Assembly (NCBI RefSeq): GCF_003284935.1
Contig: NZ_QMEV01000001.1
Coordinates: forward strand, 124,001-188,000
Origin: Mycobacterium colombiense
GTDB taxonomy: Bacteria; Actinomycetota; Actinomycetes; Mycobacteriales; Mycobacteriaceae
Direction: 5' to 3'
DNA length: 64,000 nt
Shown: piece after piece, positions 38,472-48,800 of the stretch
Layout: every line of letters begins with the position of its first letter
How positions within the stretch are numbered: the first letter of the stretch is position 1
Position numbers and translations under genes: made by a program
The notes under the pieces: model-generated
Seen by the model: only the letters and a program-made list of their open reading frames with translations
What the model was told of the DNA's origin: nothing
The model's database searches: none

Positions 38472-41351
38472 TCAGTCCGCGTGGATCGGCGGTCCGGCCG
38501 GCCTGCCCGCAGCGCGCCGTCGGCGGGGGCGGGCCGGGCCCGCCTGCTCGGGCCCAGCGGAGCCCTGCCCGTCGGTGTCCTCGGCATCGTCGTCTTCGGT
38601 GTCCAGCTCGTCGTCGTCGAGCTCGAGATCCTCGTCGTCGTCGCCGAGGTCCTCTTCGTCATCGATGTCCTCGTCGTCGTCATCGAGGTCTTCGTCGTCC
38701 GAGTCTTCGTCGTCCGAGTCCTCGTCGTCGATGTCCTCGTCGTCGGAGTCCTCGTCGTCGGAGTCCTCATCATCAATGTCCTCGTCGGTGTCATCGAAGT
38801 CCTCTTGATCGGTCTCTTCGACGCCGCCGGCGCGCGCCGCCTTCTTCTGGTCGAGGTCGTCGGTGGCGTCAGTGGTCTCGTCGGATTCGTCCTCGGAGTC
38901 CTCCTGCGTCGAGAAGCCCGCCGCCATGGCCTTGAACATCGGGTGCTCGCCGGGAGCGTGGGCGGGCACCTTGGCCACCACCGGCTCTTCGGCCTTGCTC
39001 TTCTTGCGCCTGCCCCGGCGGCCGCCCCCACCGGATTCGGACTTGCGCCCGTTCGACGAGGCCGAATCCACCGGGTCGGTGTGCAGCAGAATCCCGCGGC
39101 CACCGCAGTTCGGGCAGGACGTCGAAAACGCCTCGATCAGGCCGGTGCCCAGCCGCTTGCGGGTCAGCTGGACCAGGCCCAGCGACGTCACCTCGGACAC
39201 CTGATGGCGGGTGCGGTCACGGGCCAGCGCCTCGGTCAGCCGCCGCAACACGAGATCGCGGTTGGACTCGAGCACCATGTCGATGAAGTCGATCACCACG
39301 ATGCCGCCGATGTCGCGCAGCCGCAGCTGGCGCACGATCTCCTCGGCCGCCTCGAGGTTGTTCTTGGTGACGGTCTGCTCGAGGTTGCCGCCGGACCCGG
39401 TGAACTTGCCGGTATTGACGTCGACCACCGTCATGGCCTCGGTCCGGTCGATCACCAGCGTGCCGCCCGACGGCAGCCACACCTTGCGCTCCATCGCCTT
39501 GGCCAGCTGCTCATCGATGCGATGCACCGCGAACACGTCCGGCCCGGCCTGTCCTTCCGGCCCGGCGGGCGCCTCGTACTTGGTCAACTTCGAAACAAGG
39601 TCGGGCGCAACGGAATTCACGTAGTCGTTGATGGTGGTCCAGGCTTCGTCACCGGAGACGATCAGGCCGGCGAAGTCCTCGTTGAACAGGTCGCGAATGA
39701 CCTTGACCAGCACGTCGGGCTCTTCGTAGAGGGCCACCGCGGCGCCGGCGGCCTTCTCCTTGATCTCGATCGCCTTGGCCTCGATCTGTTGCCAGCGCTC
39801 CTGCAGGCGGGTGACGTCGCTGCGGATGTCCTCTTCCTTGACGCCCTCGGACGCCGTGCGGATGATCACCCCGGCGTCGGAAGGCACGACTTCCCGCAGG
39901 ATCTCTTTGAGCCGCTGCCGTTCGGTGTCGGGCAGCTTGCGGCTGATCCCGGTCGACGACGCCCCCGGCACATAGACCAGGTAGCGGCCCGCCAGTGACA
40001 CCTGGGTGGTCAGCCGCGCGCCCTTGTGCCCGACCGGGTCCTTGCTGACCTGGACGACGACATAGTCGCCCGGTTTGAGCGCTTGTTCGATCTTGCGGTC
40101 GGATCCGCCGAGCCCCGCGGCTTCCCAGTTGACCTCGCCGGCATAGAGCACGCCGTTGCGGCCGCGGCCGATGTCGACGAACGCCGCCTCCATCGACGGC
40201 AGCACGTTCTGCACGATGCCCAGGTAGATGTTGCCCACCAGGGAGGCCGACGCTGCCGACGTGACGAAGTGCTCGACGACGATGCCGTCCTCGAGCACCG
40301 CGATCTGGGTGTAGCGCGCCCCCTGATGCGGCGGCTCGGTGCGGACCCGGTCGCGCACGACCATCATCCGCTCGACGGCCTCGCGGCGCGCCAGGAACTC
40401 GGCCTCGGTCAGCACCGGCGGGCGGCGCCGCCCGGCGTCGCGGCCGTCGCGGCGCCGCTGCCGCTTGGCCTCCAGCCGGGTGGAGCCGTTGATGCCCTTG
40501 ATCTCGTTGTTCGCGCTGGCGGAGTCGTCTCCGCCGCCCTTGCCGCTGCGCGGTGCCCGCTCGTGCACCACCGTGTTGGGCGGGTCGTCGGGCGACGAGC
40601 TCCCGTCGTTGTCGTCACCGGATCCGGATTTGCGGCGGCGGCGCCGACGGCGCCGGCGGTTGCCGCCGTCCGCCGAACCGTCATCACCGTTGTCAGAGTC
40701 GTCGGAATCGTCGGAATCGTCCGAGTCGTCGGTGTCGGGGCCGTCGGAGTCCTCGGAGTCCGCGGAGTCCGCCTGGCCGCCCTTCCTGCCCCGCGGCGGG
40801 CCCTCGTCCTCGTCGCCGTCGTCGCCCTGGCCGTCCGATCCGCCCTGCTCACCGCGTCCACGACCGCGACCGCGGCGGCCCCGGCGGCGCCGCTTGTTCG
40901 ACGGACGGTCGGCTTGCTCGTCATCGTCGGTGTCGGCGTCATCCGAGTCGTCACCCTCGTCGGTGCCGGCGTCGTCCTCGCGGGCATCGATCGGCTGCGG
41001 TGCGACGAACAACGGCATGTAATGCGGCCGCTCGGCGGCGGTGTCCGGGGTCTCGAGCAGCAGCCGGGATTCGGGCTCGTCGGCTTCGGCGGCCGGCGCG
41101 GTGTCCGGATTCTCCTGGGTTTCGGAGGGCTCGGCGGCCGCCAGCAGGTCTCGCACGCGTACCGCATCGTCGCGGTCCACCGTGGAGTGCGCGCTGCGGA
41201 TTCGCCCGTCGAGCTCGCTGAGTGCATCGAGCACCCGTTTGCTGGTGGTACCCAGCGTCCGGGCCAGCGAATGAACTCTCAAGCGGTCCGGCAGTTCCTC
41301 GGGCCGAGTCGATTCTTCTGATGGGTCTGCAGTCGGTGCACCGTCTACCAC
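38472..41351 (-). CDS. rne: Ribonuclease E/G with acidic N- and C-terminal extensions
   Basis: Main endonuclease of mRNA decay and rRNA processing. At 959 residues the catalytic core (about 330-770) contains an S1 domain (GNIYLGIVQNVLPSMEAAFVD) and the metal-binding aspartates in VVDVNTG and VVIDFIDM. The zinc-link is CPNC. The N-terminal 330 residues are disordered, with alternating acidic (DDSDDSDDSD) and arginine-rich blocks (RRRRRRRRRK). The C-terminal 190 residues end in long Asp/Glu repeats. These are typical scaffold regions in actinobacterial RNase E. GTG 41351 has GAGGAG upstream. Transcribed from a promoter about 240 nt upstream. Confidence 0.95.
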   Translation of the reverse strand: MVDGAPTADPSEESTRPEELPDRLRVHSLARTLGTTSKRVLDALSELDGRIRSAHSTVDRDDAVRVRDLLAAAEPSETQENPDTAPAAEADEPESRLLLETPDTAAERPHYMPLFVAPQPIDAREDDAGTDEGDDSDDADTDDDEQADRPSNKRRRRGRRGRGRGRGEQGGSDGQGDDGDEDEGPPRGRKGGQADSADSEDSDGPDTDDSDDSDDSDDSDNGDDGSADGGNRRRRRRRRRKSGSGDDNDGSSSPDDPPNTVVHERAPRSGKGGGDDSASANNEIKGINGSTRLEAKRQRRRDGRDAGRRRPPVLTEAEFLARREAVERMMVVRDRVRTEPPHQGARYTQIAVLEDGIVVEHFVTSAASASLVGNIYLGIVQNVLPSMEAAFVDIGRGRNGVLYAGEVNWEAAGLGGSDRKIEQALKPGDYVVVQVSKDPVGHKGARLTTQVSLAGRYLVYVPGASSTGISRKLPDTERQRLKEILREVVPSDAGVIIRTASEGVKEEDIRSDVTRLQERWQQIEAKAIEIKEKAAGAAVALYEEPDVLVKVIRDLFNEDFAGLIVSGDEAWTTINDYVNSVAPDLVSKLTKYEAPAGPEGQAGPDVFAVHRIDEQLAKAMERKVWLPSGGTLVIDRTEAMTVVDVNTGKFTGSGGNLEQTVTKNNLEAAEEIVRQLRLRDIGGIVVIDFIDMVLESNRDLVLRRLTEALARDRTRHQVSEVTSLGLVQLTRKRLGTGLIEAFSTSCPNCGGRGILLHTDPVDSASSNGRKSESGGGGRRGRRKKSKAEEPVVAKVPAHAPGEHPMFKAMAAGFSTQEDSEDESDETTDATDDLDQKKAARAGGVEETDQEDFDDTDEDIDDEDSDDEDSDDEDIDDEDSDDEDSDDEDLDDDDEDIDDEEDLGDDDEDLELDDDELDTEDDDAEDTDGQGSAGPEQAGPARPRRRRAAGRPAGPPIHAD
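38572..38805 (-). repeat. Acidic low-complexity repeats in the RNase E tail
   Basis: The coding strand repeats units for DSDDE and DIDDE many times, giving tandem 15-bp units of GTC/CTC/TCG triplets on the plus strand. The tail is almost purely Asp/Glu/Ser. Such repeats are prone to slippage, so unit number may vary among strains and assemblies. Confidence 0.8.
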
Positions 41352-41694
41352 GTATTCTCCTCAAGCCCCCGGGCGCGTCGTTGCGACGCGGCCACGCGAG
41401 GGCTTCGCTATGGGCCCGGGTCACTTCTCCCGGGCTTGTGATGGTCTCGCCCCGAGCGGCCCAGGATTAGGACCCACTCGGCGCCGTGCTGAATGACGGC
41501 CTGACATGCAGCGAACCAAGGCGACGGGCTATGGTCGCGCTTGTCTAAGTCTTCATTCGGGTGTCTGTCACCGGTCCGGCGACGTTCACCCGAGACCAGT
41601 ATCCCACATCACGCGGCGGTCCCAGCCACACCTGAGGAAGCCCGCGTCGGCGACGTTGCTCCGGCACCGCGCCGCCGCGGCTATCGCCGCAGGT
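41352..41694 (-). promoter_or_regulatory. Long rne leader with candidate promoter at 41598-41603
   Basis: No gene lies in these 343 bp between rne and ndk. On the minus strand GATACT at 41603-41598 fits a mycobacterial -10 box, which puts the start near 41591 and gives a 5' leader of about 240 nt. Long leaders are known for rne in several bacteria, where RNase E cleaves its own mRNA to autoregulate. The leader includes GC-rich inverted segments around GCCCGGGAGAAGTGACCCGG. The ndk 3' end borders the region. Confidence 0.45.
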
Positions 41695-42105
41695 CTACGC
41701 GTTGGGAAACCAGAGCGCGATTTCACGCTTCGCGGACTCGACCGAATCCGACCCGTGCACCAGATTGAGTTGCGTCTCGAGCCCGAAGTCGCCGCGGATG
41801 GTGCCGGGGATCGCCTTTTCCACCGGGTCGGTACCGCCCGCGAGCTGCCGGAACGCGGCGATCGCGCGGGGGCCCTCGACGATGGCCGCCACCACCGGTC
41901 CCGAGGTGATGAACTCCAGCAGGGAGTCGAAGAACGGCTTGCCCTCGTGTTCCGCGTAGTGCTGGGCGGCGAGGTCGCGGCCGACCGCCCGCAGCTCCAG
42001 CGCGGTGATCAAGAGGCCTTTGCGCTCGATGCGGCCGATGATCTCCCCCACCAGCTGCCGCCGGACGCCATCGGGCTTGATCAGTACCAATGTCCGTTCG
42101 GTCAC
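41695..42105 (-). CDS. ndk: Nucleoside diphosphate kinase
   Basis: Transfers the gamma-phosphate between nucleoside triphosphates and diphosphates. The 136-residue protein has the family start [13 protein letters not shown] and the active-site [12 protein letters not shown] with the phospho-accepting His near residue 117. Standard bacterial length. Located between rne and a small membrane protein, as in M. tuberculosis (Rv2445c). Confidence 0.97.
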   Translation of the reverse strand: MTERTLVLIKPDGVRRQLVGEIIGRIERKGLLITALELRAVGRDLAAQHYAEHEGKPFFDSLLEFITSGPVVAAIVEGPRAIAAFRQLAGGTDPVEKAIPGTIRGDFGLETQLNLVHGSDSVESAKREIALWFPNA

Positions 42106-42180
42106 GGCGGACAGCGTACATAACCAGGCGGCGAAGGGTCGGGCGGCGGCGGTCGGGAGGCCGTCGCCGTCCCGTCGCCG

Positions 42181-42561
42181 CTATCCCTGCCGGCGCCGGA
42201 CCTCGGCCCGGAAGTAGGCGATCAGGCCCCACAGCCCGCTGAACAGCACGCCGATGAAGCCCACCCCCGGGTAGACCGCGAAGCCCGCGAGCAAAATCAC
42301 CTGCACGCCCAGGTTGGCCCAGATCGCCCAGGGTTTGCGCTGCACGCCGGTCATCAGGATCAGCAGCACGGCCAGCCCGACCAGGTAGGCCAGGGACAGC
42401 GTGGTCAGGCCGCCGCCGACCGCACCCACCACCGGGATCGCCAGCAGCACCACGATCGCTTCCAGAAACAGCGTCAACGCCATCACGGCGCCGAAGCTGC
42501 GCCACGGGTCGCCCGGTGGCGCCGGGGTGCGCTCGTCGGGGTTCTCGGGGACGTCAGTCAT
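42181..42561 (-). CDS. DUF4233 small membrane protein
   Basis: A 126-residue hypothetical integral membrane protein with four predicted helices (near residues 25-45, 48-70, 80-100 and 100-118), a proline-rich cytoplasmic N-terminus (NPDERTPAPPGDPW) and a basic C-terminus (RAEVRRRQG). Its start overlaps the folC stop in an ATGA, so it is translationally coupled to folC. Matches Rv2446c by position. Function unknown. Confidence 0.85.
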   Translation of the reverse strand: MTDVPENPDERTPAPPGDPWRSFGAVMALTLFLEAIVVLLAIPVVGAVGGGLTTLSLAYLVGLAVLLILMTGVQRKPWAIWANLGVQVILLAGFAVYPGVGFIGVLFSGLWGLIAYFRAEVRRRQG

Positions 42562-44009
42562 TGCGGATCACGACCAAACAGGGTCCGGGCCGCCCCGGCG
42601 GTGACCACCGAGCCGGTGATGACGATGCCGGTGCCGGAGAACGCTTCGGCCGTCCCGTCCGCGGCGCCGTCGTCCACCAGCGCGGTCGCGACGTCGATGG
42701 CGTCGCGCAGGTTCTCGGCGGTGCTCACCCGATCGGGCCCGAACCGCTCGCGCGCGGCCAGGGCCAGCGATTCGACGTCCAGCGCCCGCGGGGACCCGTT
42801 GTGCGTCACCACGACGGCGTCGAACACCGGCTGCAGAGCGGCGAGGATGCCGTCGACGTCCTTGTCGGCGAGCACGCTGAGCACCCCGACGAGATAGCGG
42901 AAGTCGAACTCGGCGGCCAGGGTCTGCGCGAGCGCGGCCGCACCGGCCGGATTGTGCGCCGCGTCGATGAATACCGTTGGGGCGCTGCGCATCCGCTCGA
43001 GCCGACCGGGGCTGGCGACGGCGGCGAAACCGGCGCGCACCGCCTCGACGTCGAGCTGACGCTGGGCCCCGGCGCCGAAAAACGCCTCGACCGCGGCCAA
43101 CGCCAGCACCGCGTTGTGCGCCTGATGTTCGCCGTGCAGCGGCAGGTAGACGTCCGAATACACGCCGCCGAGGCCCTGCAGCTGCAGCACCTGGCCGCCG
43201 ATCGCGACCTGACGGCCCAGCACGGCGAACTCCGAATCCTCGCGGGCCACCGCGGCATCGGCCTGCACGGTTCGGTCCAACAGCACTTCCATCGCCTCGG
43301 GCGACTGGCGTGCGATGACCGCGACGGTATCGGGGGCGCCCTCGGGCGCGCGGGTGATGATGCCGGCCTTCTCCCGCGCGATCCCGGCGAGATCGTCGCC
43401 CAGGTACTCGACGTGGTCGATGGAGACCGGGGTGATGACGGCGACGGGGGCGTTGATCACGTTGGTGGCGTCCCAGCGTCCCCCCATCCCCACCTCGACG
43501 ACGGCGACGTCGACCGGGGCGTCGGCGAACGCGGCGAAGGCCATCGCGGTCAGCACCTCGAACTTGCTCATCGCGGGCCCGCCGTCGGCTTGCGACTGCG
43601 CGTCGACAATCTGGACGAACGGCTCGATCTCGCGGTAGGTCGCCACGTACTGGGCCGGGCTGATCGGCTTGGAGTCGATCGAGATGCGTTCCACCGCCGA
43701 TTGCAGGTGCGGGCTGGTGGTGCGCCCGGTGCGCCGTTGCAGCGCGGTGATCAGCGCGTCGATCATGCGGGCGACCGACGTCTTGCCGTTGGTGCCCGCC
43801 ACGTGGATCGACGGGTAGGCCAGCTGCGGTGAGCCCAGCAGGTCCATCAGCGCGCTGATCCGGGTCAGGCTCGGCTCGATCTTGGTCTCCGGCCAGCGCT
43901 GGTCGAGCAGGTGCTCGACCTGCAGCAGCGACGCGATCTCGTCCGGGGTGGGGACCGGGTCGGGAAGCTCGGTGGGAACCTCGTCCTGCGGCCACTCGGG
44001 CTCAGTCAT
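42558..44009 (-). CDS. folC: Bifunctional folylpolyglutamate/dihydrofolate synthase
   Basis: Adds glutamate residues to folates. Of 483 residues, the Mur-ligase-type P-loop is SIHVAGTNGKTSVARM near residues 80-95. Further motifs are VVEVGMGGRWDATN and IDAAHNPAGA. The start ATG lies 6 bp after the valS stop on the same strand, so the valS-folC-DUF4233 series is likely an operon. Matches Rv2447c. Mutations in this gene give para-aminosalicylate resistance in M. tuberculosis, by known biology. Confidence 0.94.
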   Translation of the reverse strand: MTEPEWPQDEVPTELPDPVPTPDEIASLLQVEHLLDQRWPETKIEPSLTRISALMDLLGSPQLAYPSIHVAGTNGKTSVARMIDALITALQRRTGRTTSPHLQSAVERISIDSKPISPAQYVATYREIEPFVQIVDAQSQADGGPAMSKFEVLTAMAFAAFADAPVDVAVVEVGMGGRWDATNVINAPVAVITPVSIDHVEYLGDDLAGIAREKAGIITRAPEGAPDTVAVIARQSPEAMEVLLDRTVQADAAVAREDSEFAVLGRQVAIGGQVLQLQGLGGVYSDVYLPLHGEHQAHNAVLALAAVEAFFGAGAQRQLDVEAVRAGFAAVASPGRLERMRSAPTVFIDAAHNPAGAAALAQTLAAEFDFRYLVGVLSVLADKDVDGILAALQPVFDAVVVTHNGSPRALDVESLALAARERFGPDRVSTAENLRDAIDVATALVDDGAADGTAEAFSGTGIVITGSVVTAGAARTLFGRDPQ

Positions 44010-44015
44010 CGGCGC

Positions 44016-46676
44016 TCACTGCAGTCCGGCTAGCCGCGCGTTGATCCGCTCGGTTTCCTCCTGGGCCAGCCGCTGACGGTCCCGGATCTTGTCGACGACG
44101 TTTTGCGGGGCCTTGCCCAGGAAGTCCTCGTTGGCCAGTTTGGCGGTGGTCGACGCCAGCTCCTTGTGCGCGGCGGCCAGATCCTTTTCCAGGCGGTGGC
44201 GTTCTGCGGCGACGTCGATGGTGCCCGAGGTGTCGAGCTCGACGACGACGGTGCCGCCGCGCAGCCGCACTTCCACCGACGCCGACGGGCGGAACTGCGG
44301 GCCCGCGTCGGTGAGCCACGCCAGCGATGTCACCGCGCTCACCTGGGTGCCCAGATCGGATGCGTCGACGCCGGCCAGCCGGGCCGGCACCTTCTGCCGG
44401 TCCGCCAGGCCTTGGTCGCTGCGGAACCGCCGCACCTCGGTCACCAGCTTCTGCATGTCGGTAATGCGCTGCGCGGCAACGTGCTCCAGGCTGATCCCGG
44501 ACGGCTGCGGCCAGTCGGCGATCACCAGCGACTCGTGCTGGGCCTCCTCGCCGGTCAGCGCCTGCCACAGGGCCTCGGTGATGAAGGGAATCACCGGGTG
44601 CAGCAACCGCAGCAGGGTGTCCAGTGTGGCGGCCAGGACGGCGGTGGTGTGCGTGATCCCTTCGGCCAGCTGGGTTTTGGCCAATTCCACGTACCAGTCG
44701 CAGAATTCGTCCCACGCGAAGTGGTAGAGCGCCTCACAGGCGCGACTGAACTCGTAGCTGTCGAAGGCCGAATCGACTTCGGCGCGAACCTCTTCCAGCC
44801 GCCCCAGGATCCAGCGGTCGGCGTCGGTCAGCTCGGCCGTCGGGGGCAGCGGGGCCAGCTTGGCGCCGTTGAGCAGCGCGTAGCGGGTGGCGTTGAACAG
44901 CTTGGTGCAGAAGTTGCGCGACGCCCGGACATGGTCCTCGCCGATCGCCAGGTCACCACCGGGGCTGGCGCCGCGGGCCAGCGTGAACCGCAGGGCGTCG
45001 GCCCCGAAGAGGTCCACCCAGTCCAGCGGGTCGATGACGTTGCCCTTGGATTTGCTCATCTTGCGGCCGGACTCGTCGCGGATCAGCCCGTGCAGGAAGA
45101 CATCGGTGAACGGCACCTGCGGGCCCCGGCGCCCGTCCAGGGTGATGGCCTCGTCATCGCCGACAAAAGTGCCAAACATCATCATCCTGGCCACCCAGAA
45201 GAACAGGATGTCGTAGCCGGTGACCAGAACGCTTGTGGGATAGAACTTCTCGAGCTCCGGGGTCTTGTCCGGCCAGCCCAACGTGGAGAACGGCCACAGG
45301 CCCGAGGAGAACCAGGTGTCCAGCACGTCGGGGTCCTGCTCCCAGCCGTCCGGCGGGGTTTCGTCGGGACCGACGCAACGCTGTTCGCCGTTGGGGCCAT
45401 ACCAGATCGGGATCCGGTGTCCCCACCACAGCTGACGCGAGATGCACCAGTCGTGCATGTCGTCGACCCAGGCGAACCACCGCGGCTCCAGGCTGGCCGG
45501 GTGAATCACGGTGTCGCCGTTGCGCACCGCGTCGCCGGCGGCCTTGGCCAGCGATTCCACCCGCACCCACCATTGCAGTGACAGCCGCGGTTCGATCGGC
45601 TCGCCGCTGCGCTCGGAGTGCCCGACGCTGTGCAGGTAGGGCCGCTTCTCCTCGGTGATCCGGCCCTCGGCCGCCAGCGCCTCGCGCACCGCGACCCTTG
45701 CCTCGAATCGGTCCATGCCGTCGAATTGCGTTCCGGTGTCGGTGATCCGGCCCTTGGTGTCCATGATCGAGATCATCGGCAGCTGATGGCGCAGTCCGAT
45801 CTCGAAGTCATTGGGGTCGTGAGCGGGCGTGACTTTGACTGCGCCAGTGCCGAATTCGGGATCCACATGCTCGTCGGCGACCACCACGAGCTGACGATCC
45901 ACGAACGGGTGCGGCAGGGTGGTGCCGACCAGGTGCCGGTAGCGCCCGTCGTCGGGATGCACCGCGATCGCGGTGTCGCCGAGCATCGTTTCCATCCGGG
46001 TGGTGGCCACCACGATGTGTGGCTGCGAGTCGTCCATCGATCCGTACCGGAACGACACCAGCTCGCCTTCGACCTCCTGATAGTCGACCTCGATGTCCGA
46101 GATCGCCGTCTGCAGCACCGGCGACCAGTTGACCAGCCGTTCGGCCCGATAGATCAGCCCGGCGTCGTAGAGCCGCTTGAAGATCGCCCGGACCGCGCGC
46201 GACAGACCCTCGTCCATGGTGAACCGGTCACGGCTCCAGTCCACGCCGTCGCCAAGCCGGCGCATCTGGCCACCGATGGCGCCGCCGGACTCCCGCTTCC
46301 AGTCCCAGACCTTCTCGATGAACAGCTCTCGGCCGAAGTCCTCTTTGGTCTTGCCGTCCACGGCGAGCTGCTTTTCCACCACGCTCTGCGTCGCGATGCC
46401 GGCGTGGTCCATGCCCGGCTGCCACAGCACCTCATAACCCTGCATCCGCTTGCGGCGGGTCAGGGCGTCCATCATGGTGTGTTCGAGCGCGTGGCCCATG
46501 TGCAGGCTGCCGGTCACATTCGGCGGCGGCAGCACGATCGAGTAGCCGGGCTTGGCGCTGTTCGGGTCCGCCGCGAAGTACCCCGCGTCCACCCATCTCT
46601 GGTAGATCGCGCTCTCGGCCGCAGCGGGATCCCACGACTTGGGCAGGTCGGTGGCGGGGCTGCGGCTGGCGGTCAC
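44016..46676 (-). CDS. valS: Valyl-tRNA synthetase
   Basis: Class I aminoacyl-tRNA synthetase of 886 residues. The HIGH signature appears as [17 protein letters not shown] near residue 50, and the KMSKS signature as [14 protein letters not shown]. An editing CP1 domain lies between them, followed by an anticodon-binding domain and a C-terminal coiled-coil arm (about 820-886: [16 protein letters not shown]). Start ATG 46676 encodes [17 protein letters not shown]. Matches Rv2448c. Separated by 62 bp from the next upstream gene. Confidence 0.97.
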   Translation of the reverse strand: MTASRSPATDLPKSWDPAAAESAIYQRWVDAGYFAADPNSAKPGYSIVLPPPNVTGSLHMGHALEHTMMDALTRRKRMQGYEVLWQPGMDHAGIATQSVVEKQLAVDGKTKEDFGRELFIEKVWDWKRESGGAIGGQMRRLGDGVDWSRDRFTMDEGLSRAVRAIFKRLYDAGLIYRAERLVNWSPVLQTAISDIEVDYQEVEGELVSFRYGSMDDSQPHIVVATTRMETMLGDTAIAVHPDDGRYRHLVGTTLPHPFVDRQLVVVADEHVDPEFGTGAVKVTPAHDPNDFEIGLRHQLPMISIMDTKGRITDTGTQFDGMDRFEARVAVREALAAEGRITEEKRPYLHSVGHSERSGEPIEPRLSLQWWVRVESLAKAAGDAVRNGDTVIHPASLEPRWFAWVDDMHDWCISRQLWWGHRIPIWYGPNGEQRCVGPDETPPDGWEQDPDVLDTWFSSGLWPFSTLGWPDKTPELEKFYPTSVLVTGYDILFFWVARMMMFGTFVGDDEAITLDGRRGPQVPFTDVFLHGLIRDESGRKMSKSKGNVIDPLDWVDLFGADALRFTLARGASPGGDLAIGEDHVRASRNFCTKLFNATRYALLNGAKLAPLPPTAELTDADRWILGRLEEVRAEVDSAFDSYEFSRACEALYHFAWDEFCDWYVELAKTQLAEGITHTTAVLAATLDTLLRLLHPVIPFITEALWQALTGEEAQHESLVIADWPQPSGISLEHVAAQRITDMQKLVTEVRRFRSDQGLADRQKVPARLAGVDASDLGTQVSAVTSLAWLTDAGPQFRPSASVEVRLRGGTVVVELDTSGTIDVAAERHRLEKDLAAAHKELASTTAKLANEDFLGKAPQNVVDKIRDRQRLAQEETERINARLAGLQ

Positions 46677-46738
46677 CCGTCAATTCTAGGGAGCGGTGTT
46701 TACCCTCGTGTAAGCGCCCAAATGCGTGAGCCGGGTCA

Positions 46739-47995
46739 CTAACCCAGCCGTTCGACCTCCAATGTGACGCCCGCGGCTGGGAAACGGTCCAGCAGTGCGT
46801 CGCCCATCGCGGCCGCGGGGGTGAGAACGCCATGCAGATCCGGGAGCTTGTCGCGGTCCAGCGCCAGCGCGAGGCCGCACTCCCCCAGCAGCACCGAGGT
46901 CGCCTTGTAGCCAGGGTCGCCGCGCTGCTCCATGCGCGCCACGAACCGCGCGCCGGTGGTCGTGGTGGTGAACGTCTCGATGCGGTAGTAGCCGCGCTCC
47001 CGGGCGGCCTCGCTCGGGCCGGTGCCGGGCTTGGGCACGATGCGCTCCACCAGCCGGCGTGGCAGCAGCCGGAAGTAGCGGCTACCCAGCCCGAAGGTCG
47101 CGGCGCCCACCCCGCCCACCACGGCCGAGGCCACCGGCGCCAGCGGCGAGGAGCCCAGGCTCATGCTCTCGCTGTACCGCAGCTGGCGGCCGTAGGCCCA
47201 GTCCAGCAGGGCGTTGCTGCGCCGCACGATTCGGGTGTTGTAGGGCGCCATCAGGAAACCCGCCGTCCACAACCCGCTCAGCTCCGGCGCGATCCGGCCC
47301 CCTCGGCGCAAGGGTAGATCGGGCTGGGGGCCGATCTCGGGCTCGGCGCTGCGGTCGGTGGTCAGCGTGTAGGGATCGGCGAGTTGCCGGCGGGCGTCGG
47401 GATCGCGGGAGGCGGTGTCCAGCACTTCCAGCATCGAGGCGACCGTTCCGCCGGATACGCCGCCGGAGAAGGAGCGAACCACCAGGTCGGTATCGACGAG
47501 CTCGCCCGCGCCGGCGTCGCGCGCGGCCCGATACAGCGCATACACGCTGAGGTCCGAAGGGACGGAATCGAATCCGCACGCGTGCACGATGCGGGCGCCG
47601 GTATCGGCGGCCTGCTTGTGATACTGGTCGATGCTGTCGCGAACGAACATGGCCTCGCCGGTCAGGTCGGCGTAGTCGGTGCCGGCGGCGGCGCAGGCGG
47701 CCACCAGCGGCAACCCGTAGCGGGTGTAGGGCCCGACGGTGGTGATGACGACCTGGGTGCGGGCCGCCATCTCATTGAGCGTCGAGGGCGACGACGCGTC
47801 GGCGTTGACAATGGGCCACGACTGCGCGGCGTTGCCCAGCGTGTCGCGGATGGTGCGCAGCCGGTCGGCCGATCGGCCGGCCAGCGCGATCCGCTTGTCC
47901 GGCGCCGAGCGGGCCAGGTATTCGGCGGTGAGTTTCCCGACGAAGCCCGTCGCCCCATAGAGCACAATGTCGAATTCGCGCGGCGTTGCGGTCAC
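46739..47995 (-). CDS. Saccharopine dehydrogenase-like/trans-acting enoyl reductase family protein
   Basis: A 418-residue NAD(P)-binding protein, starting at GTG 47995 with the Rossmann motif FDIVLYGATGFVGK. Other family segments are RIALAGRSADRL and THGCGFDS-like VHACGFDSVPSDL. Related to Rv2449c and to the trans-acting enoyl reductase Rv2953 used in phthiocerol lipid synthesis. A hydrophobic segment around residues 270-285 suggests membrane contact. The start at GTG is preferred, since upstream codons read into the rpfE terminator region. The substrate is unknown. Confidence 0.85.
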   Translation of the reverse strand: MTATPREFDIVLYGATGFVGKLTAEYLARSAPDKRIALAGRSADRLRTIRDTLGNAAQSWPIVNADASSPSTLNEMAARTQVVITTVGPYTRYGLPLVAACAAAGTDYADLTGEAMFVRDSIDQYHKQAADTGARIVHACGFDSVPSDLSVYALYRAARDAGAGELVDTDLVVRSFSGGVSGGTVASMLEVLDTASRDPDARRQLADPYTLTTDRSAEPEIGPQPDLPLRRGGRIAPELSGLWTAGFLMAPYNTRIVRRSNALLDWAYGRQLRYSESMSLGSSPLAPVASAVVGGVGAATFGLGSRYFRLLPRRLVERIVPKPGTGPSEAARERGYYRIETFTTTTTGARFVARMEQRGDPGYKATSVLLGECGLALALDRDKLPDLHGVLTPAAAMGDALLDRFPAAGVTLEVERLG

Positions 47996-48037
47996 GGGCC
48001 CGACGCTACCCGACGCCGGGGTGCAACCCCCTGGAGC

Positions 48038-48073
48038 GAAGAAGTGCCGGGCACGAGGGCCCGGCACTTCTTC
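48038..48073. terminator. Strong hairpin after rpfE
   Basis: GAAGAAGTGCCGGGC (48038-48052) and GCCCGGCACTTCTTC (48059-48073) are perfect 15-bp inverted arms with a 6-nt loop. It lies 27 bp after the rpfE stop and just before the next gene start, so it would end rpfE transcription. No U-tract follows on the minus strand. Confidence 0.88.
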
Positions 48074-48100
48074 TATGTACGACTACCGTCGCTTGTCGGC

Positions 48101-48800
<700 letters not shown>

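Noticed and set aside
38630-38800. Possible CRISPR array because of regular short repeats
   Set aside because: The repeats are 15-bp in-frame codon units within rne with no unique spacers. No cas genes are nearby.
38349-39998. Plus-strand frame of 549 codons opposite rne, valine-rich
   Set aside because: Its VVVVEV-type repeats are the antisense of the Asp/Glu repeats in the RNase E tail.
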